A stretch of DNA of 64,000 nt from Streptomyces sp. NBC_01463 (lineage in GTDB: Bacteria > Actinomycetota > Actinomycetes > Streptomycetales > Streptomycetaceae): assembly GCA_036227345.1 (NCBI GenBank), contig CP109468.1, positions 3,286,001 to 3,350,000 of the forward strand, read 5' to 3'. Both the position numbers and the translations under genes were made by a program. Numbering within the stretch: the first letter of the stretch is position 1; every line of letters starts with the position of its first letter. Below the pieces are notes generated by a model. The model did not search any database and was not told where the DNA came from. It saw nothing but the letters and a program-made list of their open reading frames with translations. Positions 15,750 through 24,853 of this stretch are shown here, in pieces.

Positions 15750-16863
15750 AGTCCGCCCGGGGCTCAGCGCCCGGCTGAAACTCGCCCTCAGCTACGCGGG
15801 ATTCCTCGCCGTCGCGGGTGCGCTCCTGCTGGCCGTGGTGTGGGTGTTCCTGCTGCGCTACGTACCCGACAACCCGAAGGGCCTGCTCGGGATCTCGCCC
15901 AACCGCTACCTCCTCGTGCGCACCTTCGCCCCCGCGGCGGCCGTGGCGATGGCCTTTCTGCTCGTGTTCGGGCTCGTCGGCGGCTGGATCCTGGCCGGCC
16001 GGATGCTCGCGCCGCTCACGCGGATCACCGCGGCGGCCCGGCTGGCCGGGAACGGTTCCCTGTCCCACCGGATCGGCATGACGGACCGCCGGGACGAGTT
16101 CCGCGAACTGGCCGACGCGTTCGACACCATGCTGGAGCGGCTGGAGGCGCACGTCGCCGAGCAGCAGCGGTTCGCCGCGAACGCCTCCCACGAACTGCGC
16201 ACCCCGCTGGCCATCTCACAGGCGCTCCTCGACGTCGCCCGCCGGGACCCCGCGCGGGACCGGGACGAACTCGTCGAGCGCCTCCACACGGCCAACTCCC
16301 GGGCGATCAACCTCACCGAGGCGCTCCTGCTGCTGAGCCGGGGCGACCGCGGAACGTTCACCCGCGAGAGCGTCGACCTCTCGCTCGTGGCGGAGGAGGC
16401 CGCCGAAACGCTGCTCCCCCTGGCCGAACACCGCCGCATCACGCTGGACGTCACCGGCACGGCTGCCCTGACCAGTGGCTCGGCGGAACTCCTGCTGCGG
16501 ATGGTGCTGAACCTCGTCCAGAACGCCGTCGTCCACAACCTGCCCACGGACGGCGCGGTGACGGTCCACACCGAGGAACACGACGGCACGAGCCTGCTGC
16601 GGGTCGAGAACACGGGCCGCGCGCTCCCGCCCGAACTGGTTCCGACACTGACCGAACCGTTCAGGCGCGGCACGGAACGCGTACGCACCGACGACCACGC
16701 CGGAGTCGGCCTCGGCCTCGGCCTGGCGATCGTGCACAGCATCGTCCGCGCCCACGACGGAACCCTCGCCCTGCTCCCCCGCCCGACCGGCGGCCTCGTG
16801 GTCACGGTGCGGCTTCCCGGGGCTCCGGGGACGGGCGCGGTCCGGATCCCTGGCACGCCGTAG
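15736..16863 (+). CDS. sensor histidine kinase
   Basis: A 375-residue kinase. It has a first membrane helix (about 15-40), a short extracytoplasmic loop, a second helix (64-87), HAMP (88-140), HisKA with phosphoacceptor His152 in ASHELRTPL, and a HATPase domain with N box NLVQNAVVHN and G box GVGLGLGLAIV. The extracytoplasmic loop is only about 20 residues, which suggests sensing at or within the membrane. It partners the overlapping response regulator. It converges on the caspase gene 58 bases later, with only a weak GACCGTG/CACGGTC repeat between them. Confidence 0.9.
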   Translation: MPMPRVRPGLSARLKLALSYAGFLAVAGALLLAVVWVFLLRYVPDNPKGLLGISPNRYLLVRTFAPAAAVAMAFLLVFGLVGGWILAGRMLAPLTRITAAARLAGNGSLSHRIGMTDRRDEFRELADAFDTMLERLEAHVAEQQRFAANASHELRTPLAISQALLDVARRDPARDRDELVERLHTANSRAINLTEALLLLSRGDRGTFTRESVDLSLVAEEAAETLLPLAEHRRITLDVTGTAALTSGSAELLLRMVLNLVQNAVVHNLPTDGAVTVHTEEHDGTSLLRVENTGRALPPELVPTLTEPFRRGTERVRTDDHAGVGLGLGLAIVHSIVRAHDGTLALLPRPTGGLVVTVRLPGAPGTGAVRIPGTP

Positions 16864-16921
16864 ACGACCGTGTGCCGCGGTTGGCCCTGGGGAGGGGCGT
16901 CGGCCTTGCCACGGTCAGATT

Positions 16922-19900
16922 TCAGTTGCCGCGTCGGAGGGCGTCGTGGACGGCTGTTCGCATGGGGTGACCGGGGGAGGCTTCGGCCAGCCAGCTCTCC
17001 GTGAGGCCCCTCACCTTCGCCCTCCGTTCGTCATCCAGGCGAGGGACAGCGAGCAGGGTGATCAGTACGCCGGCCGTCCCCGGTTCCGCACCGTGCGCCT
17101 GCGACCACTTCATCAGGTCCGGAACGGCCCGCAACCGGACGTCGATGCCGAACTGGGGTTGCGAGGCAAGGGTTTCGAGTATGCGGAAGGCCCGCTCGTG
17201 ATCCGGAAAGACGGTCAGCCAGTCATGCGCACGTTCCACCCCGCGCTCCCGCTGAGCGTCCAGGAGATCGTCACGCCTCAAGAGGTAGTAGAGAACTTGG
17301 CCCCATTCCGGAACGGGCTCCGTCGCAAGTATTCGCTCGAAGGCGAGGGACACAACCCGATCCGCATGGCCGGCGGCAAGATCGTTCCGCCGCAGCAGGC
17401 TGACCGTGAGGGGAATTCTCTCGTCCGATGCCCCGTCGGCGTCGAGCACACCGAGGACATGAGCGGCCAGGCGGTCGAAGTGGTTTCGATCCGTGCCAAC
17501 CAACTTGATGAGGAAGAGGACCGTGGCATGCAGTCCGGGTTCCGGGCGGGGTCCGCGTTCCAGCAGGCCCATGACGCGATCGGCGATCCGGTCGGCCTCG
17601 GAGTTCCTGCCATGCCGGAGGAGCTGGCTCCGGACCGTGGCCGCCCGCTCGGCGTTCTCCTCGTGCTCGTCGTCCTCGTGTGCCCACCACCAGGTGACCG
17701 CCCGGTCGATCACGATGTCGGGCAAGGGGCCGGGCCCTTTGAGAAGCGCAGAGATCACATAGCGCGTGCCGTTGTCGTCAGGGTTCGCCTCCAGCCACAG
17801 CACCGCTGCCGCCTCAGTCCGCTCACGTACGTCACGAAGTGCGGCGGGCGCCGCGTCCAGGGACGGCAGACGCCCGCTGTTGAGCTGCCTGACGAGAGGA
17901 GCCACCACAAAGGACGCGAGCGGCAAGGTGCCGTGCAGCGTCAGCCAGTCCAGTGCCAGGCCTCCGGCCGTGACCGCCTGGCTCTCATCGAGTTGGGTGC
18001 GCTCGAACAGATGCCGGTATATGAAGCTGGCCGGTTCCTGGGTGCCGTTGGTCCCGTGCGCGAGCCACTCCAGCGCATACGCGGCCCTCCTCAGGTTCAC
18101 CGCCGTGCCGACCCCGCGGCAGCCCAGCACATCCGACAGGATGCTCCGCGCTTCCCACGCGCAGCCCTGCGTATCGAGCCAGTGCAGTCCCAGTTCGGCG
18201 ACCTCGTCGGCCGGCGGGCCCACGGTGTCCTTGTGGCTGAGCAGCGCGCCGAGGACATAGCCCCCGCCGTCGACCCCGTGTTCCCTGAGCCAGGCCCGTG
18301 CGTAGTCGGCAGCGGCCGCCGTCCTGTCGGGCCCAGGACCGGAGTCAGGACCTGGACCGAGGCCGAAGTCGGACTCCAGGTCGAAATCGGGCTGCGAAAG
18401 GAGGGCGGAAAGCACGAAGCCGGCCCCCTTCGTCGATGCCCGCTGCGCCAGCCAGGGATAGCTGTAGTCGATGGCCCTCGCCCGCTGCTCCCGTGTCAGA
18501 TCGTTACGGCGCAGCAGTGGGCCCAGGACGAAGGGGGCGCGCTCCGTGGGCGCATGCCGGCCGAGCCAGGCGAAGGCGTCGTTGATCACGTGCGTGGCCT
18601 CCGGCCCCCGAGGGCCTCGGGGGCCGAGGAGCGGTTCGAGGACGAAGGAGGCCATCACCCGCTCCGGGCGGTTCTCCAGCCAGGCGTAGGCCCGGTCCGA
18701 AACCTCGGTCTGCTGGTCCGGTTCGAGGTCGTCCCGCCGAAGCAGTGGATCCAGGACCAGAGGCTGCAGGGAGACCGTCCGGTCGGAAGGCTGCCGCAGC
18801 CACCGCAAGGCCTTGTTGGCCGCCTTCCTCACCTGACCGGCATCCAGGCCGGTGTGGAGCAGGAGCGCACGCAGCACCGTGTGGCACTCCGGGTTCCGCT
18901 TGTTCCCGTCGAGCCAGCCGAACGCCGCCGTGATCACCCCGTCCTCGCCCGGCCCGCTGCCGGCCGTCCTGAGCAGGTCGGTCAGAAGGGCCCTGCTCCT
19001 GAACGCCGGATCCGTCGCAGGGCGCGCGTCGAGCCAGGCCAACGCCTTCTCGACAGCCCTGTCCCGATGATCCGGCGCCAGCCCCTCGGCCTGGATCAAC
19101 GCCCGCAGCAGGCCATCGGCCGCATCTTGGTTACTCGGCCGGGAGACCCATTCCAGAGCCGTTTCGACGATCTGCCGCGCCGGCTCCCCCCATGCCCCGC
19201 GGAGCACGTTCGACAGCATGACGGCGACAGCCGCGCGCTGCGGTCCGGATGTGGCCTCGGCGAGCCACGGACCGACGAGCACGTCCCAGCACTCAAGTGT
19301 GGCGCTCTGCCACGGCTCGGCGGAGAGCATCGCCGACAGGGTCAGGCGATGTTGTCGCGGGTCCGCGGAGATCCGGTGGTGGACGAGCGACGCGTTGGAC
19401 GTGAGCCAGCCCCCAACGGCGCGCCTCACCTCGTCGGCGTCCAAGCCTTCGAGGTCCGTGTTCCAGCGTCGGAGATGGTGGACTGCCCGGTCGAAGGTCC
19501 GGCCGCTCTCCAGGCACGCGGAGAGCATCGCCTCGGCGGCCTCCACATCCATCCCCTCGCCTCGGGGAAGCAGGGCGAGCCTGAGCAACTCGTCCGTCAC
19601 GCTGTCATGAACGACGTCGATGCCGTCACCGGCGCTCACCAGCCACTCGAAGGAGACCAGACGGCTCACCAGCTTCTTGGGCCCGTCGGTGATGTCGCGC
19701 CTCGTTTCGAGGAATGCGCCTACGGCGTCCTCGACCGCCGACCGGTCCTGCGCACAGGAGAGTGCGGCCACCGTGGAGGCGAGCAGTCTCGCGCCGCTGT
19801 TCCCGGAGGCGGCCTTCAGGCCTCCGTCCCCCCTCGGTTCCCCGAAGTCCTCGTCCAGACGCGCCCTCAGCCATTGCATGAGCTCCGTGCCGCGACCACT

Positions 19901-21382
19901 GATCCCGGCCAGGTCCGGAATCCGCCCGTCACGTCGGAACTGCTGCTCGATCTCCCGTGCCACCAGAAGGGCGAAGACGGGCCGCGGCCCGCAAGCCTTG
20001 ATCAGCCGGGCCCGCTCCGCCCGCTTTTCCCAGAGGAGAGGAGCCACGGTCTCGATGATGCTGCGCACCACGCTTTCACTGTGCTTCTCGCTCATCCGCA
20101 GGCGCACCTCGCTGAGCCCGAGCGAGCTTTCCCTGCTCAGGGTCTTCAACATTCCGCGCCGCACGGTCGCGAGGCAGGCGATCTTCCCGCTCGGGTCCTC
20201 CGCCCGCAGAAGCCTGTCCAACTCGACCCGCTGGTCCGACTGGAGGCCGTCCAGGTAGTCGAAGACGAGAAGCACGCGATCTGCGGTCTGCGCCATGGCA
20301 GTGGAGAACACCACCGCCGCCTCGGCGTCCTTGCCGATGTGCAGGACCTGCCAGCCCGGGTGCTTCACGGCCAGGCGCGCCACTTCGAAGCAGGTACGCG
20401 TCTTGCCCGCACCGGCCGCGCCGACCAGCAGCACTCCGCGGCCGGGAGCCTCCTGCCCCGCCACGGGCCGCTCCTGACGCGACAGATCCGCGAACAGCTG
20501 CACAGGATCGGCGGCGTCCCCCGGGCTGATGAAGGGCAGGATCCTCCCGTCCATGTAGTGACGCCTGCCCCGGAACTGCGCCAACTCCTCCTGGTGCGTG
20601 CGGATATACGGAGCAGTGCGGGGGCGGTGCGCTGTGTTCCGGCCCCAGGCCAGATGTCCGGCGGCACCGCTGTCCAGGGGCTTCGGCGGCGTCGGAAGGC
20701 CCTTCCGCCCGAGTCGGTCGATGACTTCGTTTGCCACGGACGTCAGATCCAGAAGTTCCGGACCGCCGTCGATTCCGTTCTCGAGGACATGCAGGAACTC
20801 CTGCGTGAAGGCGGTGTACGTCTCCCCTTGGGGAGCGCGGGCATTTCCGACTGCCGGCGCAGATGCCAGTACATGGTGCCCTACGGCACCAGTGCCGTCC
20901 ACGAGCGGACTGGCCGGGAACGCGCCCAACGCATGCCCGCTGTGACAGCAGTCCAGAACCACGACACAGTGACTGATTGCACTCGCCGAGAGCTGTGCCG
21001 CCAGCTTGGTGTAGTCGAGGCAGCCAACCAATCCGAACCTCGACGCCTTCCGCCCGGCCAGATAGAGATTCCCCTCTCCGCCGGGCCACAGGCCGTGCCC
21101 CGCGTAGTACACGAGCAGCGTGTGGGGCTCGGCCTCTATGGCCCGATGCAGCGCGCGGGACATCGCGTCGCCGTCCTCCGGATTCGCGACGACCGTGCAG
21201 TGCCGGTCGGGCAGATTCCACGAGGACTCCCCCGTCAGGACCCTTTTCAGCGCCCGGAGATTTCTCCCGACGCCAGGCAGGTCCTCGAGCTTCTTCTCCA
21301 CACCCACGCCCTCGGGACCATCGAAGGTACTGGTACCGATCAGGACGGCTCGGGTGGACTGGGGGCCCGGCAGCTGGATCAC
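16922..21382 (-). CDS. caspase-NTPase-repeat conflict protein
   Basis: A 1486-residue protein in three parts. A C14/metacaspase-like protease occupies about residues 10-250, with His96 in YYAGHG and Cys146 in LDCCHSG. A P-loop STAND-type NTPase follows, with Walker A GAAGAGKT at 321-328 and Walker B RVLLVFDYLDG at about 369-379. From about 700 to the end there is an array of helical repeats (VLGPLLRRNDLT...A..WL). This layout matches predicted NTP-dependent conflict systems, in which repeats sense a trigger and the NTPase switches on the protease. The GTG start at 21382 overlaps the EACC1-like stop by four bases. The natural substrate is unknown. Confidence 0.85.
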   Translation of the reverse strand: MIQLPGPQSTRAVLIGTSTFDGPEGVGVEKKLEDLPGVGRNLRALKRVLTGESSWNLPDRHCTVVANPEDGDAMSRALHRAIEAEPHTLLVYYAGHGLWPGGEGNLYLAGRKASRFGLVGCLDYTKLAAQLSASAISHCVVVLDCCHSGHALGAFPASPLVDGTGAVGHHVLASAPAVGNARAPQGETYTAFTQEFLHVLENGIDGGPELLDLTSVANEVIDRLGRKGLPTPPKPLDSGAAGHLAWGRNTAHRPRTAPYIRTHQEELAQFRGRRHYMDGRILPFISPGDAADPVQLFADLSRQERPVAGQEAPGRGVLLVGAAGAGKTRTCFEVARLAVKHPGWQVLHIGKDAEAAVVFSTAMAQTADRVLLVFDYLDGLQSDQRVELDRLLRAEDPSGKIACLATVRRGMLKTLSRESSLGLSEVRLRMSEKHSESVVRSIIETVAPLLWEKRAERARLIKACGPRPVFALLVAREIEQQFRRDGRIPDLAGISGRGTELMQWLRARLDEDFGEPRGDGGLKAASGNSGARLLASTVAALSCAQDRSAVEDAVGAFLETRRDITDGPKKLVSRLVSFEWLVSAGDGIDVVHDSVTDELLRLALLPRGEGMDVEAAEAMLSACLESGRTFDRAVHHLRRWNTDLEGLDADEVRRAVGGWLTSNASLVHHRISADPRQHRLTLSAMLSAEPWQSATLECWDVLVGPWLAEATSGPQRAAVAVMLSNVLRGAWGEPARQIVETALEWVSRPSNQDAADGLLRALIQAEGLAPDHRDRAVEKALAWLDARPATDPAFRSRALLTDLLRTAGSGPGEDGVITAAFGWLDGNKRNPECHTVLRALLLHTGLDAGQVRKAANKALRWLRQPSDRTVSLQPLVLDPLLRRDDLEPDQQTEVSDRAYAWLENRPERVMASFVLEPLLGPRGPRGPEATHVINDAFAWLGRHAPTERAPFVLGPLLRRNDLTREQRARAIDYSYPWLAQRASTKGAGFVLSALLSQPDFDLESDFGLGPGPDSGPGPDRTAAAADYARAWLREHGVDGGGYVLGALLSHKDTVGPPADEVAELGLHWLDTQGCAWEARSILSDVLGCRGVGTAVNLRRAAYALEWLAHGTNGTQEPASFIYRHLFERTQLDESQAVTAGGLALDWLTLHGTLPLASFVVAPLVRQLNSGRLPSLDAAPAALRDVRERTEAAAVLWLEANPDDNGTRYVISALLKGPGPLPDIVIDRAVTWWWAHEDDEHEENAERAATVRSQLLRHGRNSEADRIADRVMGLLERGPRPEPGLHATVLFLIKLVGTDRNHFDRLAAHVLGVLDADGASDERIPLTVSLLRRNDLAAGHADRVVSLAFERILATEPVPEWGQVLYYLLRRDDLLDAQRERGVERAHDWLTVFPDHERAFRILETLASQPQFGIDVRLRAVPDLMKWSQAHGAEPGTAGVLITLLAVPRLDDERRAKVRGLTESWLAEASPGHPMRTAVHDALRRGN

Positions 21383-21753
21383 CGGGCCTGGCTCTCATCC
21401 TCCGGACCCGTCTCCGGGGTTTCCGCCAACGCATCGAGGATCCGTCGCCTGGTCGCGTCATCGATGTCAGTGAACGTGATCGTGGCGTTCCCCGTCCGTA
21501 CGGAGATCTGCGGGCGCCTCCGGTGCGTCTCCAGCCAGCTGCCGAAGGACAACAGAAGCGGGGCCGCATCCCATCCGTGGTCCACCACGACCTGGATGAG
21601 ATCCATCCCGGCCCCCATGTCGCCGGGGCGCGGATCACTCGCCGCCAGTCCGACGTGTGCACCCTTACGTACATCGAGGTCGCTCTGCAGCCAGTTGTGG
21701 AGCGAGAGGATCTCGTCTCCCCGGACACCGTCCACGCGCACGTCTAACTTCAC
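21379..21753 (-). CDS. EACC1-like effector-associated protein
   Basis: A 124-residue protein with features of effector-associated constant component 1, a small domain found next to variable effectors in multigene conflict systems. These are LHNWLQSDLDVR, PRPGDMGAGMDLIQVVVDHG and LLSFGSWLETHRRRPQISVRTG. It carries no catalytic motif. The start is GTG 21753, with GAGGGG six bases upstream. GTGA overlap with the caspase-NTPase gene implies coupled translation. Eight GGTTCA repeats lie just upstream. Assignment is by motif memory; a profile search would settle it. Confidence 0.75.
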   Translation of the reverse strand: MKLDVRVDGVRGDEILSLHNWLQSDLDVRKGAHVGLAASDPRPGDMGAGMDLIQVVVDHGWDAAPLLLSFGSWLETHRRRPQISVRTGNATITFTDIDDATRRRILDALAETPETGPEDESQAR

Positions 21754-21771
21754 GGAGCACCCCTCGGTCCC

Positions 21772-21819
21772 GGTTCAGGTTCAGGTTCAGGTTCAGGTTC
21801 AGGTTCAGGTTCAGGTTCA
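21772..21819. repeat. GGTTCA x 8 hexamer array
   Basis: Eight perfect tandem copies of GGTTCA (TGAACC on the coding side) lie 19-66 bases upstream of the EACC1-like GTG start. The array falls in the leader or promoter, so copy-number change would alter spacing without shifting a frame. Confidence 0.9.
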
Positions 21820-21820
21820 G

Positions 21821-21870
21821 ACGAATCGTTGCCTACTCCCTTTATATTAAGGGCAGTTAACCCATATGGC
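21821..21870 (-). promoter_or_regulatory. AT-rich likely promoter of the caspase locus
   Basis: This stretch is unusually AT-rich for the genome: TTTATATTAA at 21840-21849, GTTAA nearby, and CCATATGG at about 21862. On the minus strand it reads TTAATATAAA, a reasonable -10 region, directly upstream of the hexamer array. No clear -35 is assigned. Confidence 0.35.
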
Positions 21871-21887
21871 AGGGGTCAGCGGGTTCA

Positions 21888-22262
21888 CTACCCGCCGGGC
21901 CGGATCGCCGCGAACTTTGCCGCCATGACGGGCCCCAGCTCGCGGACGATGCCGTGCCCGGGCTTCCCGGGGAACGGCAGGTACGCCAGGAACGACGTCA
22001 CCACGACCTCGTCGATCTCGGGAACGCCCCGGGAGCTGCGCTCCTCCAGGAACCGCAGAACGCTCCGCCAGTCCAGCGCGTCCCCGCCCTCGTCCCCGTC
22101 CCCGTCCAGGCCGAGGTACGACCGCACCGTCTCCTGGGTGACGTCCCAGAAGAAGACGTGCGGCAGCACCGCGTCCTCGTTGAACACGTGTGTGGCGTAG
22201 AGGTCCTCGAAGGCGGGGATCTCGGCAACGAGGTCCCTCACCAGCCGTATGTCGGGGGTCAT
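21888..22262 (-). CDS. small conserved hypothetical protein
   Basis: An acidic protein of about 124 residues: MTPDIRLVRDLVAEIPAF, HVFNEDAVLPHVFFWDV, LRFLEERSSRG, SFLAYLPFPGKPG. It resembles a DUF7674-like family in overall pattern, but I am unsure. No signal or membrane segment is present. ATG 22262 is preferred over ATG 22289 because GAGGAG precedes it, though at a long distance (about 13 bases). It lies upstream of the caspase locus on the same strand, separated by the repeat array, so a link is possible but not shown. Confidence 0.55.
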   Translation of the reverse strand: MTPDIRLVRDLVAEIPAFEDLYATHVFNEDAVLPHVFFWDVTQETVRSYLGLDGDGDEGGDALDWRSVLRFLEERSSRGVPEIDEVVVTSFLAYLPFPGKPGHGIVRELGPVMAAKFAAIRPGG

Positions 22263-22407
22263 CGGGTACTCAGCGCTCCTCGTGATCATCAGGAGAGATC
22301 GACTCCTTCCGACACCGCCTCACGCAGGGCATCGGGAAGTGTGGCGTCCGAGGCGATCCCATCCAGGGACCCTAGAACGGGTGGCGTGCCGGCCGTCGCC
22401 CGGCCAG

Positions 22408-24135
22408 TCACGAGCCGTTCGGTTCAGCGGTGGGGGCCAACGCCTTCCAGAAGGCGTGGTGGTGGTCGGCCGCGAAGTCGGTGCGCCCGGTGCGGTCGGA
22501 CGCGATCCGCTGCACGTAGGAACCGCGGGGCGTGAACCGCTTCCACGTGGGCGTGCCGGGTCCGTTCACCTGACCGGTGGCGGCGAACCGGCTCCAGTAG
22601 GCGATCGCCGTGTCCGACAGCCGGGCCTGCGCGGCGTCGAGCGGCTCGAAGAGGTCGTTCTCGAACAGGTAGGCCAGGTCGACCATGTGGCCGGTCCCGA
22701 GTGAGAAGCTCGCCGGCCTCGGTACGCCTCTGAAGTACGGGGACGTCGCCTCGGCGAAGTCGTAGGCGTAGACAGGGGTGTAGCGGGCGAGCGCGCGCTG
22801 GGTGTCGAGCGCCGCGGTCGACCACTCCGAGTCGGTCAGCACGGCCGACAGTGCCGCCCCGGGTGCCGGGTAGTCGGCGGCCGGGTACGCGGCCAGGACA
22901 GCGGGAGCGTCCTTCCCGAACTGTTCGGTGACCTTCGCGGCATAACCGTCGGCGGTGAGCGGCTTCCCCGTCATGATCTCGTCGAGCCCGGCCAGTCCGC
23001 TCATCTCGTCGTGGGTGGAACCGTGCAGCACCGGCACCCGGGCGAACCGTCCGGCGGCGATCGCCTGCGCCGGGGCCTCGGGCAGCACCTTGCCGTCGAC
23101 CACGGGGCGATAGCCGTCGTGTCCGGAGGCGGATGCCTTGATGAGGTCGGCGGTGGTCCTGCCCCGCAGGCAGGAGTCGACGGTGCGCACCTCGTCGCAG
23201 CCGGCCGCCTCGGCCACGGCGCGGCCGTTGGCCTCCGCCTGCGTGCGCGAGAACGAACCGTCCGGCCCGACGCAGCCCGCGCTCTGGACGATCGCCTTGT
23301 CGAAGAGCCCACGGGCTCCGGGTGACACGAGCTGGGCGCAGACGCTGTAGCCGCCGCCGGACTGACCCATGATCGTGACGTTGCCGGGGTCGCCACCGAA
23401 GGCACCGGCATTGCGGCTGACCCACCTCAGTGCTGCCTGTTGGTCGAGAAGCCCGAGGTTGGCCGGTGCACGCAGGCCGGGCGCGCTGAGGAAACCGAAC
23501 GCCCCGAGCCGGTAGTTGATCGTCACGACCATCGCGCCCTGTTGCGCGGCGGACAGTTGGGCCGCGCGATACGTGGCGCCGTCGCCGTACGTGAAGCTGC
23601 CGCCGTGGATCCAGACGATGACCGGCAGCCGGCCCGTCGTCCGCGCGGCCGGAGTCGTCACGTTCAGGTAGAGGCAGTCCTCGCTGCCGCCGCCCGCGAT
23701 CGCGATGGGCTGATCGGTCGGCTGTCCACAGGCGCTCCCCGGGGCGCGGGCGTCCAGCAGCGACGCCCAAGGGCGCACCGGCTGCGGCTCCTTCCATCTG
23801 CGTTCCCCGGTCGGCGGGGCCGCGTAGGGAATGCCCTGGAACGTACGCACCGCACCGGCGACCGCGCCCTGCACCGGCCCTTCGGCCGTCGCCACCCGGG
23901 TGGGAGCGACGCGGGCGGAGTCAACGTGGGCAGAGGCGACGTGGGGCTCACCTCCCCAGGCGACGTGGCTGCCGGGGCGGGCGTACGCGAGGCCGGTCGT
24001 GTTCAGCGCGGTGGCGAGCACCGCGGAGACGACGACCACGGCAAGGGCGCCGGCGCGCGACCTCCTGCCACGAACACGGGCACTGGCACGGGCACGGGCA
24101 CGGGCACTGGCACTGGCGCTGACACGGGCACTCAT
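22408..24135 (-). CDS. secreted type-B carboxylesterase
   Basis: A 575-residue secreted alpha/beta hydrolase. A long Arg/Ser/Ala-rich leader with a hydrophobic core (ALAVVVVSAVLATAL) serves as signal. Type-B esterase signatures follow: FQGIPYAAPPTGERRW, SEDCLYLNV and IVWIHGGSFTYG (oxyanion hole). The nucleophile is in GQSGGG, an unusual form of the usual GESAGG. The catalytic acid is probably in THDEMSG and the His in LGTGHMVDL. The leader's ASASARARARASARV comes from short GGGCAC-type DNA repeats near 24080-24125. AGGAG precedes ATG 24135. A divergent TetR gene probably regulates it. Confidence 0.85.
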   Translation of the reverse strand: MSARVSASASARARARASARVRGRRSRAGALAVVVVSAVLATALNTTGLAYARPGSHVAWGGEPHVASAHVDSARVAPTRVATAEGPVQGAVAGAVRTFQGIPYAAPPTGERRWKEPQPVRPWASLLDARAPGSACGQPTDQPIAIAGGGSEDCLYLNVTTPAARTTGRLPVIVWIHGGSFTYGDGATYRAAQLSAAQQGAMVVTINYRLGAFGFLSAPGLRAPANLGLLDQQAALRWVSRNAGAFGGDPGNVTIMGQSGGGYSVCAQLVSPGARGLFDKAIVQSAGCVGPDGSFSRTQAEANGRAVAEAAGCDEVRTVDSCLRGRTTADLIKASASGHDGYRPVVDGKVLPEAPAQAIAAGRFARVPVLHGSTHDEMSGLAGLDEIMTGKPLTADGYAAKVTEQFGKDAPAVLAAYPAADYPAPGAALSAVLTDSEWSTAALDTQRALARYTPVYAYDFAEATSPYFRGVPRPASFSLGTGHMVDLAYLFENDLFEPLDAAQARLSDTAIAYWSRFAATGQVNGPGTPTWKRFTPRGSYVQRIASDRTGRTDFAADHHHAFWKALAPTAEPNGS

Positions 24136-24276
24136 CCGGACTCCTGGGATCGACGGAACCTTCGACGCTCGGAACGCTAGCCAGGATTTGGGCACTTGCG
24201 CAAGACGTTCGCCCAATACGATTGTCTAGAGCGTTTGCCTGGCACAACCGTTCAGATCGTTGCTAGGCTCCGCGCC
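24136..24276. promoter_or_regulatory. divergent esterase/tetR promoter region
   Basis: 141 bases separate the two divergent start codons. Repeated short elements (GCAAGACGTTCGCCC, AGCGTTTGCC, CGATTGTCTAGAG) make it the likely TetR binding region, but I cannot define one exact palindrome. Confidence 0.35.
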
Positions 24277-24837
24277 ATGGGAAACCGGGAGAAACTGCTG
24301 GAGGCCGCCAGACAGTGCCTCTTCGCGAAGGGCTACGAGCGCACGACGGTCCGCGACCTCGCCTCTGCGGCGGGGGTCAGCATGGCGGCGATCGGCTACC
24401 ACTTCGGCTCGAAGGAAGCCCTGCTCAACCAGGCGCTCTTCGAGGCGCTCGACTCGGGAGGCGAGGCCTTCGGTCCGCCCACGGACGACGCCGACCTCGG
24501 CGCGCTGTGGGGCCGGCTGATCGAGGCGTTCTCGGCCAACAAGACCTTCTGGATGGCCAATCTGGAGACCGTCCTGCGCGCACAGCGCGATCCGGAACTG
24601 CGCGAGCAGATGACCGCCGGGCTGGGACAGGGACGCAGCGGCATGGCCCGCGAGGTCACCGGAACGGCCGAGGCCGATCTCCCGGAGGCGACGATCCGCA
24701 CCCTGGGCTCGGTGCAGCTGGCCCTCGTCAGCGGCCTGATGATGCAACACCTCACGGACCCCGAGTCCGCACCCACGGCCGAAGAGGTGATCGAGGGCCT
24801 GCGGGCACTCACCGCCTATCTGCCCGAGAAGGCGTGA
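24277..24837 (+). CDS. TetR-family transcriptional regulator
   Basis: A 186-residue TetR-type regulator. The DNA-binding domain covers residues 1-50 (NREKLLEAARQCLFAKGYERTTVRDLASAAGVSMAAIGYHFGSKEAL, read in pieces) and is very canonical. The C-terminal ligand domain is alpha-helical. ATG 24277 is used because the upstream frame runs into the promoter region. It diverges from the secreted esterase gene and most likely controls it, perhaps in response to an ester or its product. Confidence 0.88.
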   Translation: MGNREKLLEAARQCLFAKGYERTTVRDLASAAGVSMAAIGYHFGSKEALLNQALFEALDSGGEAFGPPTDDADLGALWGRLIEAFSANKTFWMANLETVLRAQRDPELREQMTAGLGQGRSGMAREVTGTAEADLPEATIRTLGSVQLALVSGLMMQHLTDPESAPTAEEVIEGLRALTAYLPEKA

Positions 24838-24853
24838 GGACTGGACGATCCCC

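Noticed and set aside
21772..21819. CRISPR-like array
   Set aside because: The units are six bases long with no spacers, so it is a simple tandem repeat.
16946..21850. A 1634-codon open frame on the plus strand
   Set aside because: It is the antisense of the caspase-NTPase gene; its composition is Arg/Pro/Gly-rich without domains, while the minus frame has clear motifs.
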